A DNA stretch of 64,000 nucleotides from the NCBI GenBank assembly GCA_951812305.1, contig CATOSB010000006.1:165276-229275 (forward strand), read 5' to 3'. The notes below the pieces were generated by a model. The model did no database searches. It saw only the letters and a program-made list of their open reading frames with translations, and was not told where the DNA came from. The stretch comes from an uncultured Paracoccaceae bacterium (GTDB taxonomy: Bacteria; Pseudomonadota; Alphaproteobacteria; Rhodobacterales; Rhodobacteraceae). The position numbers and the translations under genes were made by a program. Shown one piece after another: positions 16,726 through 25,662 of the stretch (position 1 is the first letter of the stretch; each line of letters starts with the position of its first letter).

Positions 16726-17918
16726 GGCCCTGTCGGAAAAGTCTCTGGACAGGACTGTGATGAATTGATTCAGTCTGCGTGAGTATTTTTTGGGGTGGCT
16801 GGCTATGAAGCGTGATCAGATTGAAATGTTTGCAACGTTGGATGGGCTTGTGTTGGCTGATCATCCGTACCGCAAGTTTGAAGCGGTTGTTGACCTGTGT
16901 GCTTTGGCAAAGCCTCCGGCAGCGCTTTATTCTGATCGCGGGCGCCCTGAATTGGGTGCCGGGCGTGCGTTTCGCATGCTGGTGCTTCAATTCCTTGAGG
17001 ACATTTCCGATCGGGAGATGGAACGGTTCATGCGTGAGAACCTTGCAGCCAAATGGTTTTGCGGCTTTGGGCTCAGTGAGAAGACACCTGATCACTCGTT
17101 TTTCGGCGATTTCCGCAAGCGGTTGGGTACAAAGGGGCTCATGGACATTTTCAATCGTCTGCGCGTCAGCTTGAAGGCTGCAGGTTTGATCCGGGAAGTG
17201 TTCACCTTTGTGGATGCCAGCCAGCTGGTTTCGAAATTCTCGAACTGGAGTGATCGGGACAAAGCCATCGCCAAGGGTCTGGAGAAGTTCAACAACGAAA
17301 CCGCTCCCAGGGTTGCTGCCGACAAGCAAGCGCGTTTTGGCGCAAAGAACAAAAACAAATATTGGTATGGCTACAAGGAACATGCCAGCGTGGACATGCA
17401 ATCAGGTCTGGTCAACAAAGTGGCGGCCACACCGGCCAATGTCGATGATGCCAAAGGTCTGCGCCATGTGTGCCCGGATCAGGGTGCTGTTTATGCAGAC
17501 AAAGGCTATTGCACTGCACCTGCACAGAGGGAACTCAAACGCAAAGGATGTCACAGCGCGGTCATCAAGAAGAACAATATGGCGGCAAAAAACCGCGATA
17601 AGGATCGCTGGCTCAGCAAGATGCGTGCGCCATATGAGCGCGTGTTTTCAAAGCGCTCGAAACAGGTGCGCTATCGTGGTCAGGCCAAGGTACAGTTCCA
17701 GGTCGCTTGCACCGCTATTGGACATAACCTGAAGCGGCTGGTTGTGCTTGGCGTGGATAAAATCCCGATCGTAACAGCGTGATCCCCGGGGCGAGTCCGC
17801 CCAAAAACCGGATTTTCGGCCAAAACAAGGACAAAATTCCAACCCAAAAGGCAAAACCTGAAATCCAGAAGGCTGAAACAGCGCCAGTGGCCCCTCGGAA
17901 GACTTTCCCGACGGCGCC
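16726..17918 (+). mobile_element. IS5-family element
   Basis: 1193 bp. The ends GGCCCTGTCGGAAAAGTCT and (reverse complement of right) GGCGCCGTCGGGAAAGTCT match at 16 of 19 positions. ATTGT lies at both flanks (16721-16725, 17919-17923). It interrupts the CPBP protease gene in the same direction. Confidence 0.9.
16805..17782 (+). CDS. IS5-family transposase
   Basis: 325 aa starting MKRDQIEMFATLDGLV at ATG 16805. It has the N-terminal DUF772-like block (GRAFRMLVLQFLEDISDREM), then DDE residues in FTFVDASQLVSKF, VYADKGYC and APYERVFSKR. It is uninterrupted, so transposition competence is likely. The in-frame ATG five codons upstream is less likely because family proteins begin near MKRDQ. Confidence 0.9.
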   Translation: MKRDQIEMFATLDGLVLADHPYRKFEAVVDLCALAKPPAALYSDRGRPELGAGRAFRMLVLQFLEDISDREMERFMRENLAAKWFCGFGLSEKTPDHSFFGDFRKRLGTKGLMDIFNRLRVSLKAAGLIREVFTFVDASQLVSKFSNWSDRDKAIAKGLEKFNNETAPRVAADKQARFGAKNKNKYWYGYKEHASVDMQSGLVNKVAATPANVDDAKGLRHVCPDQGAVYADKGYCTAPAQRELKRKGCHSAVIKKNNMAAKNRDKDRWLSKMRAPYERVFSKRSKQVRYRGQAKVQFQVACTAIGHNLKRLVVLGVDKIPIVTA

Positions 17919-18495
17919 ATTGTTGGTTACGATGCTTTTGGTGGGCGTCTACGAAGAAGTCTTGTTTCGCGGGATAGTCTTTTACGGCTTTGACAAGAAA
18001 TTCGGAAAGCTGGTTGCCGTCTTGGCGTCGTCCGTCCTGTTCGGGGCGATGCATTACGTGAACTGGGTCACCGGTCAGGAATTGGCCAGCACCCATCATC
18101 AGGTCATACATGCCGCCGGAATGGGTTTGATGTACGCGGGCCTGCGATTACATTTGGGAACGATCATTTTTCCGATCCTGCTGCATGGGTATTGGGATGC
18201 GACCGTGTTTCTGTTTGGGACGCTGATTTCTTCTGAAACCGCCGCCTCCGCCAATGACAGCGCGTTTGTGTCGTTGTTCCTGCGATATTTTGATGCGGCA
18301 TATGGCGTTCTGCTGGTCGGTCTTTGGTTCGCCTGGAATTGTGGATCGGATAAACAGGCGGCCTGACGCTTCCAGGACTAGTTGCAGGCCGAGCCCGGTT
18401 AGCGAGGCCGCTGTTTGGCTTATTCTGGTTCTGTCGCCTTGCGGTATCTGGCCCGAAGCGATAGCAGCAGCCAAGATTTCAAAAGGCCCGTTGCG

Positions 18496-19560
18496 ATGGA
18501 CGATCTTCGCGCTAAATTCTTTACCCTGATTTCGCAGGCCAGCGACGAGCAATCGCTGGAAGACCTGCGTGTGCAGGCCGTTGGCAAAAAAGGCGAGATC
18601 AGCCTGCAGATGCGTGAGCTGGGGAAAATGACGGCTGAAGAGCGCCAGGTTGCGGGTCCGAAGCTGAACGCGTTGAAGGACGAGATCAACGCGGCGTTGG
18701 CAGCGAAAAAGGCGGCGCTGTCGGATGCGGCGCTGGATGAGCGGCTGCGCACCGAATGGCTGGACGTGACTTTGCCAGCGCGTGAGCGGCGGCAAGGCAC
18801 GGTGCATCCGATCAGTCAGGTGACCGAAGAAGTGACCGCGATCTTTGCCGATATGGGTTTTGCAGTGGCTGAAGGCCCGCAGATTGAAAGCGACTGGTAC
18901 AATTTCGATGCGCTGAATATTCCTGCAGAGCACCCGACGCGGACCGAGATGGACACGTTCTATATGCACCGCGAGGCGGGAGATAACCGGCCGCCGCATG
19001 TGCTGCGCACGCACACGTCGCCGGTGCAGATACGGTCGATGGAAAAGCACGGCGCACCGATCCGGATCATCGCACCGGGGCGGGTTTACCGCGCCGATTA
19101 CGATCAGACACACACGCCGATGTTTCATCAGTTGGAAGGTCTGGCGATTGACCGCGACCTGAGCATGGCCAATCTGAAATGGTGCCTGGAAGAGTTTTGC
19201 CGCGCGTTTTTTGAAGTCGAGCAGGTCGAGCTGCGCTTTCGTGCGTCACACTTTCCGTTCACTGAGCCGTCGGCAGAGGTCGATCTGCGCTGTTCATGGG
19301 ACGGTGGGCGTTTGAAGGTGGGCGAGGGCGATGACTGGATGGAAATCCTCGGCTCTGGCATGGTGCATCCGAAAGTTCTGTCCGCGGGCGGGATTGACCC
19401 TGAAGAATGGCAGGGCTTTGCCTTTGGAATGGGCATCGACCGGCTGGCGATGCTGAAATACGGAATGCCCGATTTACGCGCGTTCTTTGACAGCGATTTG
19501 AGATGGCTGAAGCATTACGGATTTGCCGCGTTGGATTGCCGGCACTGCAGAGCGGATTGA
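18496..19560 (+). CDS. pheS: Phenylalanine--tRNA ligase alpha subunit, frameshifted at the extreme C-terminus
   Basis: 354 aa. Class II synthetase alpha chain charging tRNA-Phe together with PheT. The N-terminal coiled coil (1-~90), motif 2 region ([32 protein letters not shown]) and motif 3 ([22 protein letters not shown]) are all present. The last residues read CRHCRAD after HYGFAALD. One extra base between 19536 and 19537 would give [10 protein letters not shown] and a TAG at 19566-19568, the usual kind of PheS ending. A real 1-bp deletion or a sequence error would both explain this. pheT does not follow; the next gene is unrelated and IS-split. Confidence 0.95.
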   Translation: MDDLRAKFFTLISQASDEQSLEDLRVQAVGKKGEISLQMRELGKMTAEERQVAGPKLNALKDEINAALAAKKAALSDAALDERLRTEWLDVTLPARERRQGTVHPISQVTEEVTAIFADMGFAVAEGPQIESDWYNFDALNIPAEHPTRTEMDTFYMHREAGDNRPPHVLRTHTSPVQIRSMEKHGAPIRIIAPGRVYRADYDQTHTPMFHQLEGLAIDRDLSMANLKWCLEEFCRAFFEVEQVELRFRASHFPFTEPSAEVDLRCSWDGGRLKVGEGDDWMEILGSGMVHPKVLSAGGIDPEEWQGFAFGMGIDRLAMLKYGMPDLRAFFDSDLRWLKHYGFAALDCRHCRAD

Positions 19561-19568
19561 GCCGGTAG

Positions 19569-19886
19569 CGGGCTGTTTGGCGACGTTCGGGGCGCATCGG
19601 CTACAAAGGAATTCGGGTGCGTCATGTGGGCTTAAACGGATCCACGTTTTGGAACACAAGCCGCACATTCGATGACGCGCACGGTGGCGATCCAACGCAA
19701 GTGTTACGCGCTTTATCCCTGCCAAACCCGTAGAACGTTCGAAGTTGCCACTATCCTCAGCCAAATCGCCGCCGCGTGGGGCGCGTCGTCGAATGCGCGG
19801 CGGCTTCGCCTCGACTCCGCGCAGGGCGAAACATCTCTGGGTCCGCGTCGGGTCCAGTCCGCCAAACCGAGAAAGCCGAAACAGAT
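19569..19886. other. Intergenic region after pheS
   Basis: No supported gene in about 318 bases. A GC-rich block near 19795-19835 (CGGCTTCGCCTCGACTCCGC) faintly recalls the outer block of the intergenic repeats, but the match is too weak to count as another copy. I see no clear terminator. Confidence 0.5.
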
Positions 19887-20184
19887 CTAAAGCCAGTTCG
19901 AACTGAGCGGGTTGGCGCACGGGTTTTCGTAGGGGTGTGGCATCCCGAGATAGGCCAGATCCTGATTGTCTTCCTTCGCCCGCACTGCGTTCGTCGCGCG
20001 CAGGAACATTTCCAGCACGTTTTCTTCAAGCGCATCGCGTTCTGTCTTTGCCTTGTCTGAAAACACCGCAACGGACCAGTATCTCGGGCGATAGGGCTGG
20101 TTGCGCGGCGAGGTTTCGGCGCGCCAGAGCGTGGCAAATTCCTCGATGAACTGGTCGGCATCCGGCGCATTTGCAATTCTTTTG

Positions 20185-21785
20185 GTAACTCCCAAGCACC
20201 CCCCACGTTTGAGTGTTATTGTCAGTTTTATGGTGAGTCGAATTTGCCATTTTGCGCGTGTTTTTTTTCTTTCTTGTCTGAATTCTGTGGCGCCGGGTTG
20301 ATTTCTCTGAATCAGTGGTGGGATGGATCAGGTTGCCGCCCTTGAACAACTTCTCGCCACGGCTCTGCGTCGGATCGCTGAGCTTGAAGCTGCGTTGGCG
20401 AGCATGGCGGAAGAGATCACGGACCTGCGCCGACAGTTGGCCAAGAACAGCAGCAATAGCAGCAAGCCCCCTTCAAGTGATGGCCTGAAGAAGCCAGCCC
20501 CGCGCAGCCTGCGTGGCAAATCCGGAAAGAAAAGTGGCGGCCAAGTTGGCCACCGGGGCGACACCCTGCGCCAGACGTCAACACCCGACTTTGTCGAACG
20601 GCATGAGGCGACGCATTGCAGCGCCTGTCAGAGCGCCCTGACGGCGGAGATGGTGAAAGGGATCGAGAAGCGTCAGGTGTTCGACTTGCCTGCGCCACGC
20701 CTGGAGGTCACCGAGCATCAGGCGGCGGTTTATTGTTGCGACCATTGTCGAGCCACGACGACGGCTGGCTTTCCCGATGGCGTGGCCGCGCATGTGCAAT
20801 ATGGCACGCGCATGCGGGCAGTGGCGGTCTATTGCAATGTTCAGCAGCTGATACCCGAGGATCGGGTCTGCCAGCTTATGCGCGACCTGTTTGGGGCCAC
20901 CAGCTTGTGCGCGGCCAGCGTGACCAACTGGACGCGCGGCGCGGCAAATAAGATGGGTGTCGTGGTTGAACACATTCTCGCCCGGCTTGCCGAAGGCGGC
21001 GTTCGGCATCTGGACGAGACCGGACTTCGTGTTGCCGGCAAGCTGCACTGGCTGCACACGATCTGCGATACCGCCTTCACCCATTACCGCATCAGCGCCA
21101 AACGCGGTGCTGTTCCAACCTTCCTGACCGGCGGGACGATCATTCATGATCACTGGAAACCCTACTACGCCCATATGAGCGGAGTGGACGCCCACGCCCT
21201 CTGCGGGGCGCATCACTTGCGCGAACTCAAGGCCATCGAAGAGATCGAAAAAGAGCCTTGGGCGACGGAGATGAGCGCAGTGCTTCATAGCGCCAATCAG
21301 CTCAGATGCGCGGCTCAGGATCAAGGCGAGACCGAACTCCCGGAACTGGTTCGCCAGGGTATAGTCACCAGATACATGGCGATCCTCGCCAAGGGGCTCG
21401 CCTTCCACGAACGCCAGCCCCCGCTGGCCAAAAGCCCCGGCACCCGCGGCCGAAAAGCCAGGCGGCCAGGCCACAACCTGCTCCTCCGCCTGCGTGACTA
21501 CCGCGATGACGTTTTGCGATTCATCGCCGACTTCGCGGTCCCATTCACAAACAATCAGGCCGAACAGGACCTGCGCATGATGAAGCTGCGCATGAAAATC
21601 TCGGGCACCTTCCGCACCCTCGAGGGCGCGCGGGTCTTCGCCGACATCAGGTCCGTCATCTCGACGGCCAGAAAACACCGGTTCAACATCCTGGAAATCC
21701 TGACCCTGTCACCACCTCAGATCATCGCACGGCTCTGACGGAACAAAACCCCGCAACCCTATCGGACAGGGTGCTTGGGAGTTAC
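20185..21785 (+). mobile_element. IS66-family (ISBst12-like) element, copy A
   Basis: 1601 bp with ends GTAACTCCCAAGCACCC (left) and the same sequence as reverse complement on the right. One transposase gene. The left flank TTCTTTTG pairs not with its own right flank (AAAGGATT) but with the far end of copy C at 29247, so copy A now forms the left border of a larger nested block. Confidence 0.93.
20323..21738 (+). CDS. IS66-family transposase (single-ORF type), copy A
   Basis: 471 aa. N-terminal coiled coil ([19 protein letters not shown]) and a [12 protein letters not shown] linker; zinc-finger Cys pairs in HCSACQ and YCCDHCRA; DDE core with RHLDETGLRV, IIHDHWKPYY and FTNNQAEQDLRMMK. Unlike three-gene IS66 elements it needs no tnpA/tnpB neighbours, as in the ISBst12 group. 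The frame is intact. A 366-aa antisense frame inside it is a codon shadow. Confidence 0.93.
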   Translation: MDQVAALEQLLATALRRIAELEAALASMAEEITDLRRQLAKNSSNSSKPPSSDGLKKPAPRSLRGKSGKKSGGQVGHRGDTLRQTSTPDFVERHEATHCSACQSALTAEMVKGIEKRQVFDLPAPRLEVTEHQAAVYCCDHCRATTTAGFPDGVAAHVQYGTRMRAVAVYCNVQQLIPEDRVCQLMRDLFGATSLCAASVTNWTRGAANKMGVVVEHILARLAEGGVRHLDETGLRVAGKLHWLHTICDTAFTHYRISAKRGAVPTFLTGGTIIHDHWKPYYAHMSGVDAHALCGAHHLRELKAIEEIEKEPWATEMSAVLHSANQLRCAAQDQGETELPELVRQGIVTRYMAILAKGLAFHERQPPLAKSPGTRGRKARRPGHNLLLRLRDYRDDVLRFIADFAVPFTNNQAEQDLRMMKLRMKISGTFRTLEGARVFADIRSVISTARKHRFNILEILTLSPPQIIARL

Positions 21786-22480
21786 AAAGGATTCAGCACG
21801 AACTAGCCTTATGACAGCCCTCAACTTCCGACTGCCATCTAGCGGCCTCTTGAAAATCGCACAGAAAGCCTAAGCTACGGTTAAAGTGCGTCCGCGATCC
21901 CAGCCCCACTAATGAAATTGAGGCGTATCTATGATTAGCTAACTTCCGCTTTGCGCCAAACAAGTCGATACCGGGGGCACATCGCCACCCCCTTTTAGTA
22001 CCAAATACCTCGCCCTAGACTGTTATGGTGGGTAGTTTGTATTTTGCCCCATGACCTTGGAGGCGCATGCTTTCCCAGAACAGGAGTGTCTGCTCCAAAC
22101 CAAACTCCGTAGGGCTAGGCGAGCTCTGAAGGTCAAGCGCTGCGCCAACGGATTTAATGAGCTTCCGCTTTAGAAGTACTCCTTCCCCCCCAGAGATCAT
22201 CAGCTTGCGAACATCAGTATGAGAGAGAACTTCAGCCAGCCTGCTGAACAATATCTTTCTGTGATTTTTCTTGCTGCCTTTCCGTTGACGAAACCTACCA
22301 CTTTTGAAGGCCCCTTCAGTGTCAAACACCTTATCCACCCAAAGAGTTTTTCCTCCTTGTGGGGCCTTAAACAGATAGCTCGCAAGCCGCCTGATATGCA
22401 CGGGAGTGTCTTTGCACATAGTTATTTTCACCACTTTCATACCATTCACGCTCTCAGCGAGAGGCTTAGAAAGATTTTTA
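21786..22480. other. Foreign 695-bp segment between IS66 copies A and B
   Basis: The segment is visibly richer in A and T than the neighbouring chromosome and is unrelated to the split gene around it. The flanks AAAGGATT (right of A) and GATTTTTA (left of B) do not match, so A and B were separate insertions into the source DNA of this segment. 22015-22440 encodes a hypothetical protein; 21786-22014 shows no gene. Confidence 0.7.
22015..22440 (-). CDS. Hypothetical cargo protein between IS66 copies
   Basis: 141 aa from ATG 22440 (MKVVKITMCKDTPVHIRRLA), basic, with KGSKKNHRKILFSRLAEVL and an acidic-aromatic C-terminal part (FGLEQTLLFWESMRL). No domain recognised. IS66 copy B begins 41 bases upstream of the ATG, and the same frame stays open into that IS, so the native 5' end or promoter may be lost. 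It could be a fragment of a longer gene. Confidence 0.5.
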   Translation of the reverse strand: MKVVKITMCKDTPVHIRRLASYLFKAPQGGKTLWVDKVFDTEGAFKSGRFRQRKGSKKNHRKILFSRLAEVLSHTDVRKLMISGGEGVLLKRKLIKSVGAALDLQSSPSPTEFGLEQTLLFWESMRLQGHGAKYKLPTITV

Positions 22481-24080
22481 GTAACTCCCAAGCACCCCCC
22501 ACGTTTGAGTGTTATTGTCAGTTTTATGGTGAGTCGAATTTGCCATTTTGCGCGTGTTTTTTTCTTTCTTGTCTGAATTCTGTGGCGCCGGGTTGATTTC
22601 TCTGAATCAGTGGTGGGATGGATCAGGTTGCCGCCCTTGAACAACTTCTCGCCACGGCTCTGCGTCGGATCGCTGAGCTTGAAGCTGCGTTGGCGAGCAT
22701 GGCGGAAGAGATCACGGACCTGCGCCGACAGTTGGCCAAGAACAGCAGCAATAGCAGCAAGCCCCCTTCAAGTGATGGCCTGAAGAAGCCAGCCCCGCGC
22801 AGCCTGCGTGGCAAATCCGGAAAGAAAAGTGGCGGCCAAGTTGGCCACCGGGGCGACACCCTGCGCCAGACGTCAACACCCGACTTTGTCGAACGGCATG
22901 AGGCGACGCATTGCAGCGCCTGTCAGAGCGCCCTGACGGCGGAGATGGTGAAAGGGATCGAGAAGCGTCAGGTGTTCGACTTGCCTGCGCCACGCCTGGA
23001 GGTCACCGAGCATCAGGCGGCGGTTTATTGTTGCGACCATTGTCGAGCCACGACGACGGCTGGCTTTCCCGATGGCGTGGCCGCGCATGTGCAATATGGC
23101 ACGCGCATGCGGGCAGTGGCGGTCTATTGCAATGTTCAGCAGCTGATACCCGAGGATCGGGTCTGCCAGCTTATGCGCGACCTGTTTGGGGCCACCAGCT
23201 TGTGCGCGGCCAGCGTGACCAACTGGACGCGCGGCGCGGCAAATAAGATGGGTGTCGTGGTTGAACACATTCTCGCCCGGCTTGCCGAAGGCGGCGTTCG
23301 GCATCTGGACGAGACCGGACTTCGTGTTGCCGGCAAGCTGCACTGGCTGCACACGATCTGCGATACCGCCTTCACCCATTACCGCATCAGCGCCAAACGC
23401 GGTGCTGTTCCAACCTTCCTGACCGGCGGGACGATCATTCATGATCACTGGAAACCCTACTACGCCCATATGAGCGGAGTGGACGCCCACGCCCTCTGCG
23501 GGGCGCATCACTTGCGCGAACTCAAGGCCATCGAAGAGATCGAAAAAGAGTCTTGGGCGACGGAGATGAGCGCAGTGCTTCATAGCGCCAATCAACTCAG
23601 ATGCGCGGCTCAGGATCAAGGCGAGACCGAACTCCCGGAACTGGTTCGCCAGGGTATCGTCACCAGATACATGGCGATCCTCGCCAAGGGGCTCGCCTTC
23701 CACGAACGCCAGCCCCCGCTGGCCAAAAGCCCCGGCACCCGCGGCCGAAAAGCCAGGCGGCCAGGCCACAACCTGCTCCTCCGCCTGCGTGACTACCGCG
23801 ATGACGTTTTGCGATTCATCGCCGACTTCGCGGTCCCATTCACAAACAATCAGGCCGAACAGGACCTGCGCATGATGAAGCTGCGCATGAAAATCTCGGG
23901 CACCTTCCGCACCCTCGAGGGCGCGCGGGTCTTCGCCGACATCAGGTCCGTCATCTCGACGGCCAGAAAACACCGGTTCAACATCCTGGAAATCCTGACC
24001 CTGTCACCACCTCAGATCATCGCACGGCTCTGACGGAACAAAACCCCGCAACCCTATCGGACAGGGTGCTTGGGAGTTAC
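22481..24080 (+). mobile_element. IS66-family (ISBst12-like) element, copy B
   Basis: 1600 bp with complete GTAACTCCCAAGCACCC ends; one T shorter than copy A in the T run before the gene. Its right end abuts CTTTCTTG, which is the internal sequence of copy C (84 bases in from a normal left end). Confidence 0.93.
22618..24033 (+). CDS. IS66-family transposase, copy B
   Basis: 471 aa, intact, same domain order as copy A. It differs by Ser in place of Pro in EIEKESWATEM. The catalytic residues are unchanged. Confidence 0.92.
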   Translation: MDQVAALEQLLATALRRIAELEAALASMAEEITDLRRQLAKNSSNSSKPPSSDGLKKPAPRSLRGKSGKKSGGQVGHRGDTLRQTSTPDFVERHEATHCSACQSALTAEMVKGIEKRQVFDLPAPRLEVTEHQAAVYCCDHCRATTTAGFPDGVAAHVQYGTRMRAVAVYCNVQQLIPEDRVCQLMRDLFGATSLCAASVTNWTRGAANKMGVVVEHILARLAEGGVRHLDETGLRVAGKLHWLHTICDTAFTHYRISAKRGAVPTFLTGGTIIHDHWKPYYAHMSGVDAHALCGAHHLRELKAIEEIEKESWATEMSAVLHSANQLRCAAQDQGETELPELVRQGIVTRYMAILAKGLAFHERQPPLAKSPGTRGRKARRPGHNLLLRLRDYRDDVLRFIADFAVPFTNNQAEQDLRMMKLRMKISGTFRTLEGARVFADIRSVISTARKHRFNILEILTLSPPQIIARL

Positions 24081-24508
24081 CTTTCTTGTCTGAATTCTGT
24101 GGCGCCGGGTTGATTTCTCTGAATCAGTGGTGGGATGGATCAGGTTGCCGCCCTTGAACAACTTCTCGCCACGGCTCTGCGTCGGATCGCTGAGCTTGAA
24201 GCTGCGTTGGCGAGCATGGCGGAAGAGATCACGGACCTGCGCCGACAGTTGGCCAAGAACAGCAGCAATAGCAGCAAGCCCCCTTCAAGTGATGGCCTGA
24301 AGAAGCCAGCCCCGCGCAGCCTGCGTGGCAAATCCGGAAAGAAAAGTGGCGGCCAAGTTGGCCACCGGGGCGACACCCTGCGCCAGACGTCAACACCCGA
24401 CTTTGTCGAACGGCATGATACCAAGGGTGCTTCAAAATGACTCAGCTATGGATTTTGGGTACCGCCTGAGGTGCTGAGGTGATTCAAGATTGGCAAAGGA
24501 GACCACCG

Positions 24509-25018
24509 ATGCCAGCCAGGATACCGATGCGAGCCGATTTTACCGCCAATGATCTGCGCAAGCTTGCCGCAGAGAGTTCTGATGCCCGGCAGAGCCGACG
24601 GCTTTTGTCGCTTGCCGCTATCGCCGATGGCATGTCGCGTGGGGCTGCGGCCCGCATTGGCGGGATGGACCGGCAAACGCTCAGGGACTGGGTGCTCCGT
24701 TTCAACGCTGATGGTCCAGCGGGGCTGCTGGATCGGCAGCGAGGAGGCTCGCGATCCCGCCTTGACAATGCGCAACTGGATGAACTGGCGGCTCTTGTCG
24801 AGACCGGTCCTGATCCTGAAAAGGACGGTGTCGTCCGCTGGCGGCGGGTCGATTTGAAGAATGTGATCAAGGCGCGTTTTGGCGTCGACTATCACGAGCG
24901 CCATGTGGGGCAGATTCTGCACAATCTGGGCTTTTCCCACATCAGCGCACGCCCTCAGCACCCGGGGCAGGACGTGCAGGTCATTGAGGATTTCAAAAAA
25001 ACTTCGGCGACAATCTGA
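24509..25018 (+). CDS. IS630 transposase, first frame, copy 2
   Basis: About 169 aa from MPARIPMRADF with AAGGAGA upstream. Ends shortly after the A7 run at 24995-25001, where a -1 slip leads into the catalytic frame with ...KKNFGDNLKE at the joint. Confidence 0.88.
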   Translation: MPARIPMRADFTANDLRKLAAESSDARQSRRLLSLAAIADGMSRGAAARIGGMDRQTLRDWVLRFNADGPAGLLDRQRGGSRSRLDNAQLDELAALVETGPDPEKDGVVRWRRVDLKNVIKARFGVDYHERHVGQILHNLGFSHISARPQHPGQDVQVIEDFKKTSATI

Positions 25019-25035
25019 AGGAGACGCTTCAGGGG

Positions 25036-25578
25036 GTGCCGCCGGACAAACCCGTCGAAATCTGGTTCCAGGACGAGATGCGTCTCGGTCAGAAGAACAC
25101 CCGCGTCCGCCAGTGGGCACGCAAGGGCACACGGCCCCGCCAGCCCGCCGATCAGCGTTACCAAAATGCGTATCTTTTTGGCGCCATCTGCCCCGAACGC
25201 GGCACCGGCGCGGCGATCATGATGCCAGCAGCCGACACCTATGCGATGCAGCGCCACCTGGAAGAAATCAGCAAAATTGTCTCCGATGGCGCCCACGCCG
25301 TCATCCTCATGGACCAAGCCGGCTGGCACACGACATCCGCTCTGGAAATCCCGCAAAACCTGTCGCTCATGTTTCTGCCGCCCAAATCACCAGAGCTGAA
25401 TCCAACCGAAAACATTTGGCAATATCTCCGCCAGACATGGCTCGCAAACCGGACGTTCGACACATATGACGCGATTCTCGACGCGGGGTGCGAGGCCTGG
25501 AACAACCTCATCGCAAGACCGCAAACCATCACATCCATCGCAAGCCGCAACTGGGCGAAAGTCGGTCAGATTGAATAA
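25036..25578 (+). CDS. IS630 transposase, second frame (DDE), copy 2
   Basis: 180 aa from a GTG, presumably read by frameshift from the first frame. It has the same DDE residues as copy 1 (FQDEMRL, ILMDQAGW, LNPTENIWQYL) and is uninterrupted. Confidence 0.9.
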   Translation: MPPDKPVEIWFQDEMRLGQKNTRVRQWARKGTRPRQPADQRYQNAYLFGAICPERGTGAAIMMPAADTYAMQRHLEEISKIVSDGAHAVILMDQAGWHTTSALEIPQNLSLMFLPPKSPELNPTENIWQYLRQTWLANRTFDTYDAILDAGCEAWNNLIARPQTITSIASRNWAKVGQIE

Positions 25579-25662
25579 CCCTTGGTATTAGGCGACGCAT
25601 TGCAGCGCCTGTCAGAGCGCCCTGACGGCGGAGATGGTGAAAGGGATCGAGAGTAAGCGGTG

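Larger units (their letters stand above)
16350..18366 (+). pseudogene. CPBP-family intramembrane protease, split by IS5
   Basis: The N-terminal part (MISFLRHNTVATALICVVGYF, several membrane helices) stops at an IS5 inserted at 16726. Removing the 1193-bp element and one ATTGT duplication joins codons ...VRVLPVL to LVTMLLVGVYEEVLFRG in frame, giving a 272-aa protein. YEEVLFRG is the EExxxR motif and FGAMHY and LLHGYWDAT supply the His residues of CPBP/Abi metalloproteases, known for CaaX-type cleavage and bacteriocin self-immunity. The substrate here is unknown. As it stands the gene cannot make a full protein. Confidence 0.88.
24419..25587 (+). mobile_element. IS630-family element, copy 2
   Basis: 1169 bp, the same element as 11840-13008 in the opposite direction, with TACCAAGGGTGCTTCAA and TACCAAGGGTTATTCAA ends. 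It interrupts the transposase of IS66 copy C. Other copies of that IS66 have no TA at this position. Confidence 0.93.

Noticed and set aside
20185..20320. Leader region of IS66 copies as a CRISPR-like or regulatory repeat array
   Set aside because: The recurrences are whole IS copies; there is no regular repeat-spacer unit anywhere in the window.
20578..21678. A 366-aa frame antisense to every one-gene IS66 transposase (also at 22873, 45028, 46556 and 61036)
   Set aside because: It mirrors the transposase codons exactly, has no start signal or domain, and appears only because the GC-rich gene leaves the opposite frame open.
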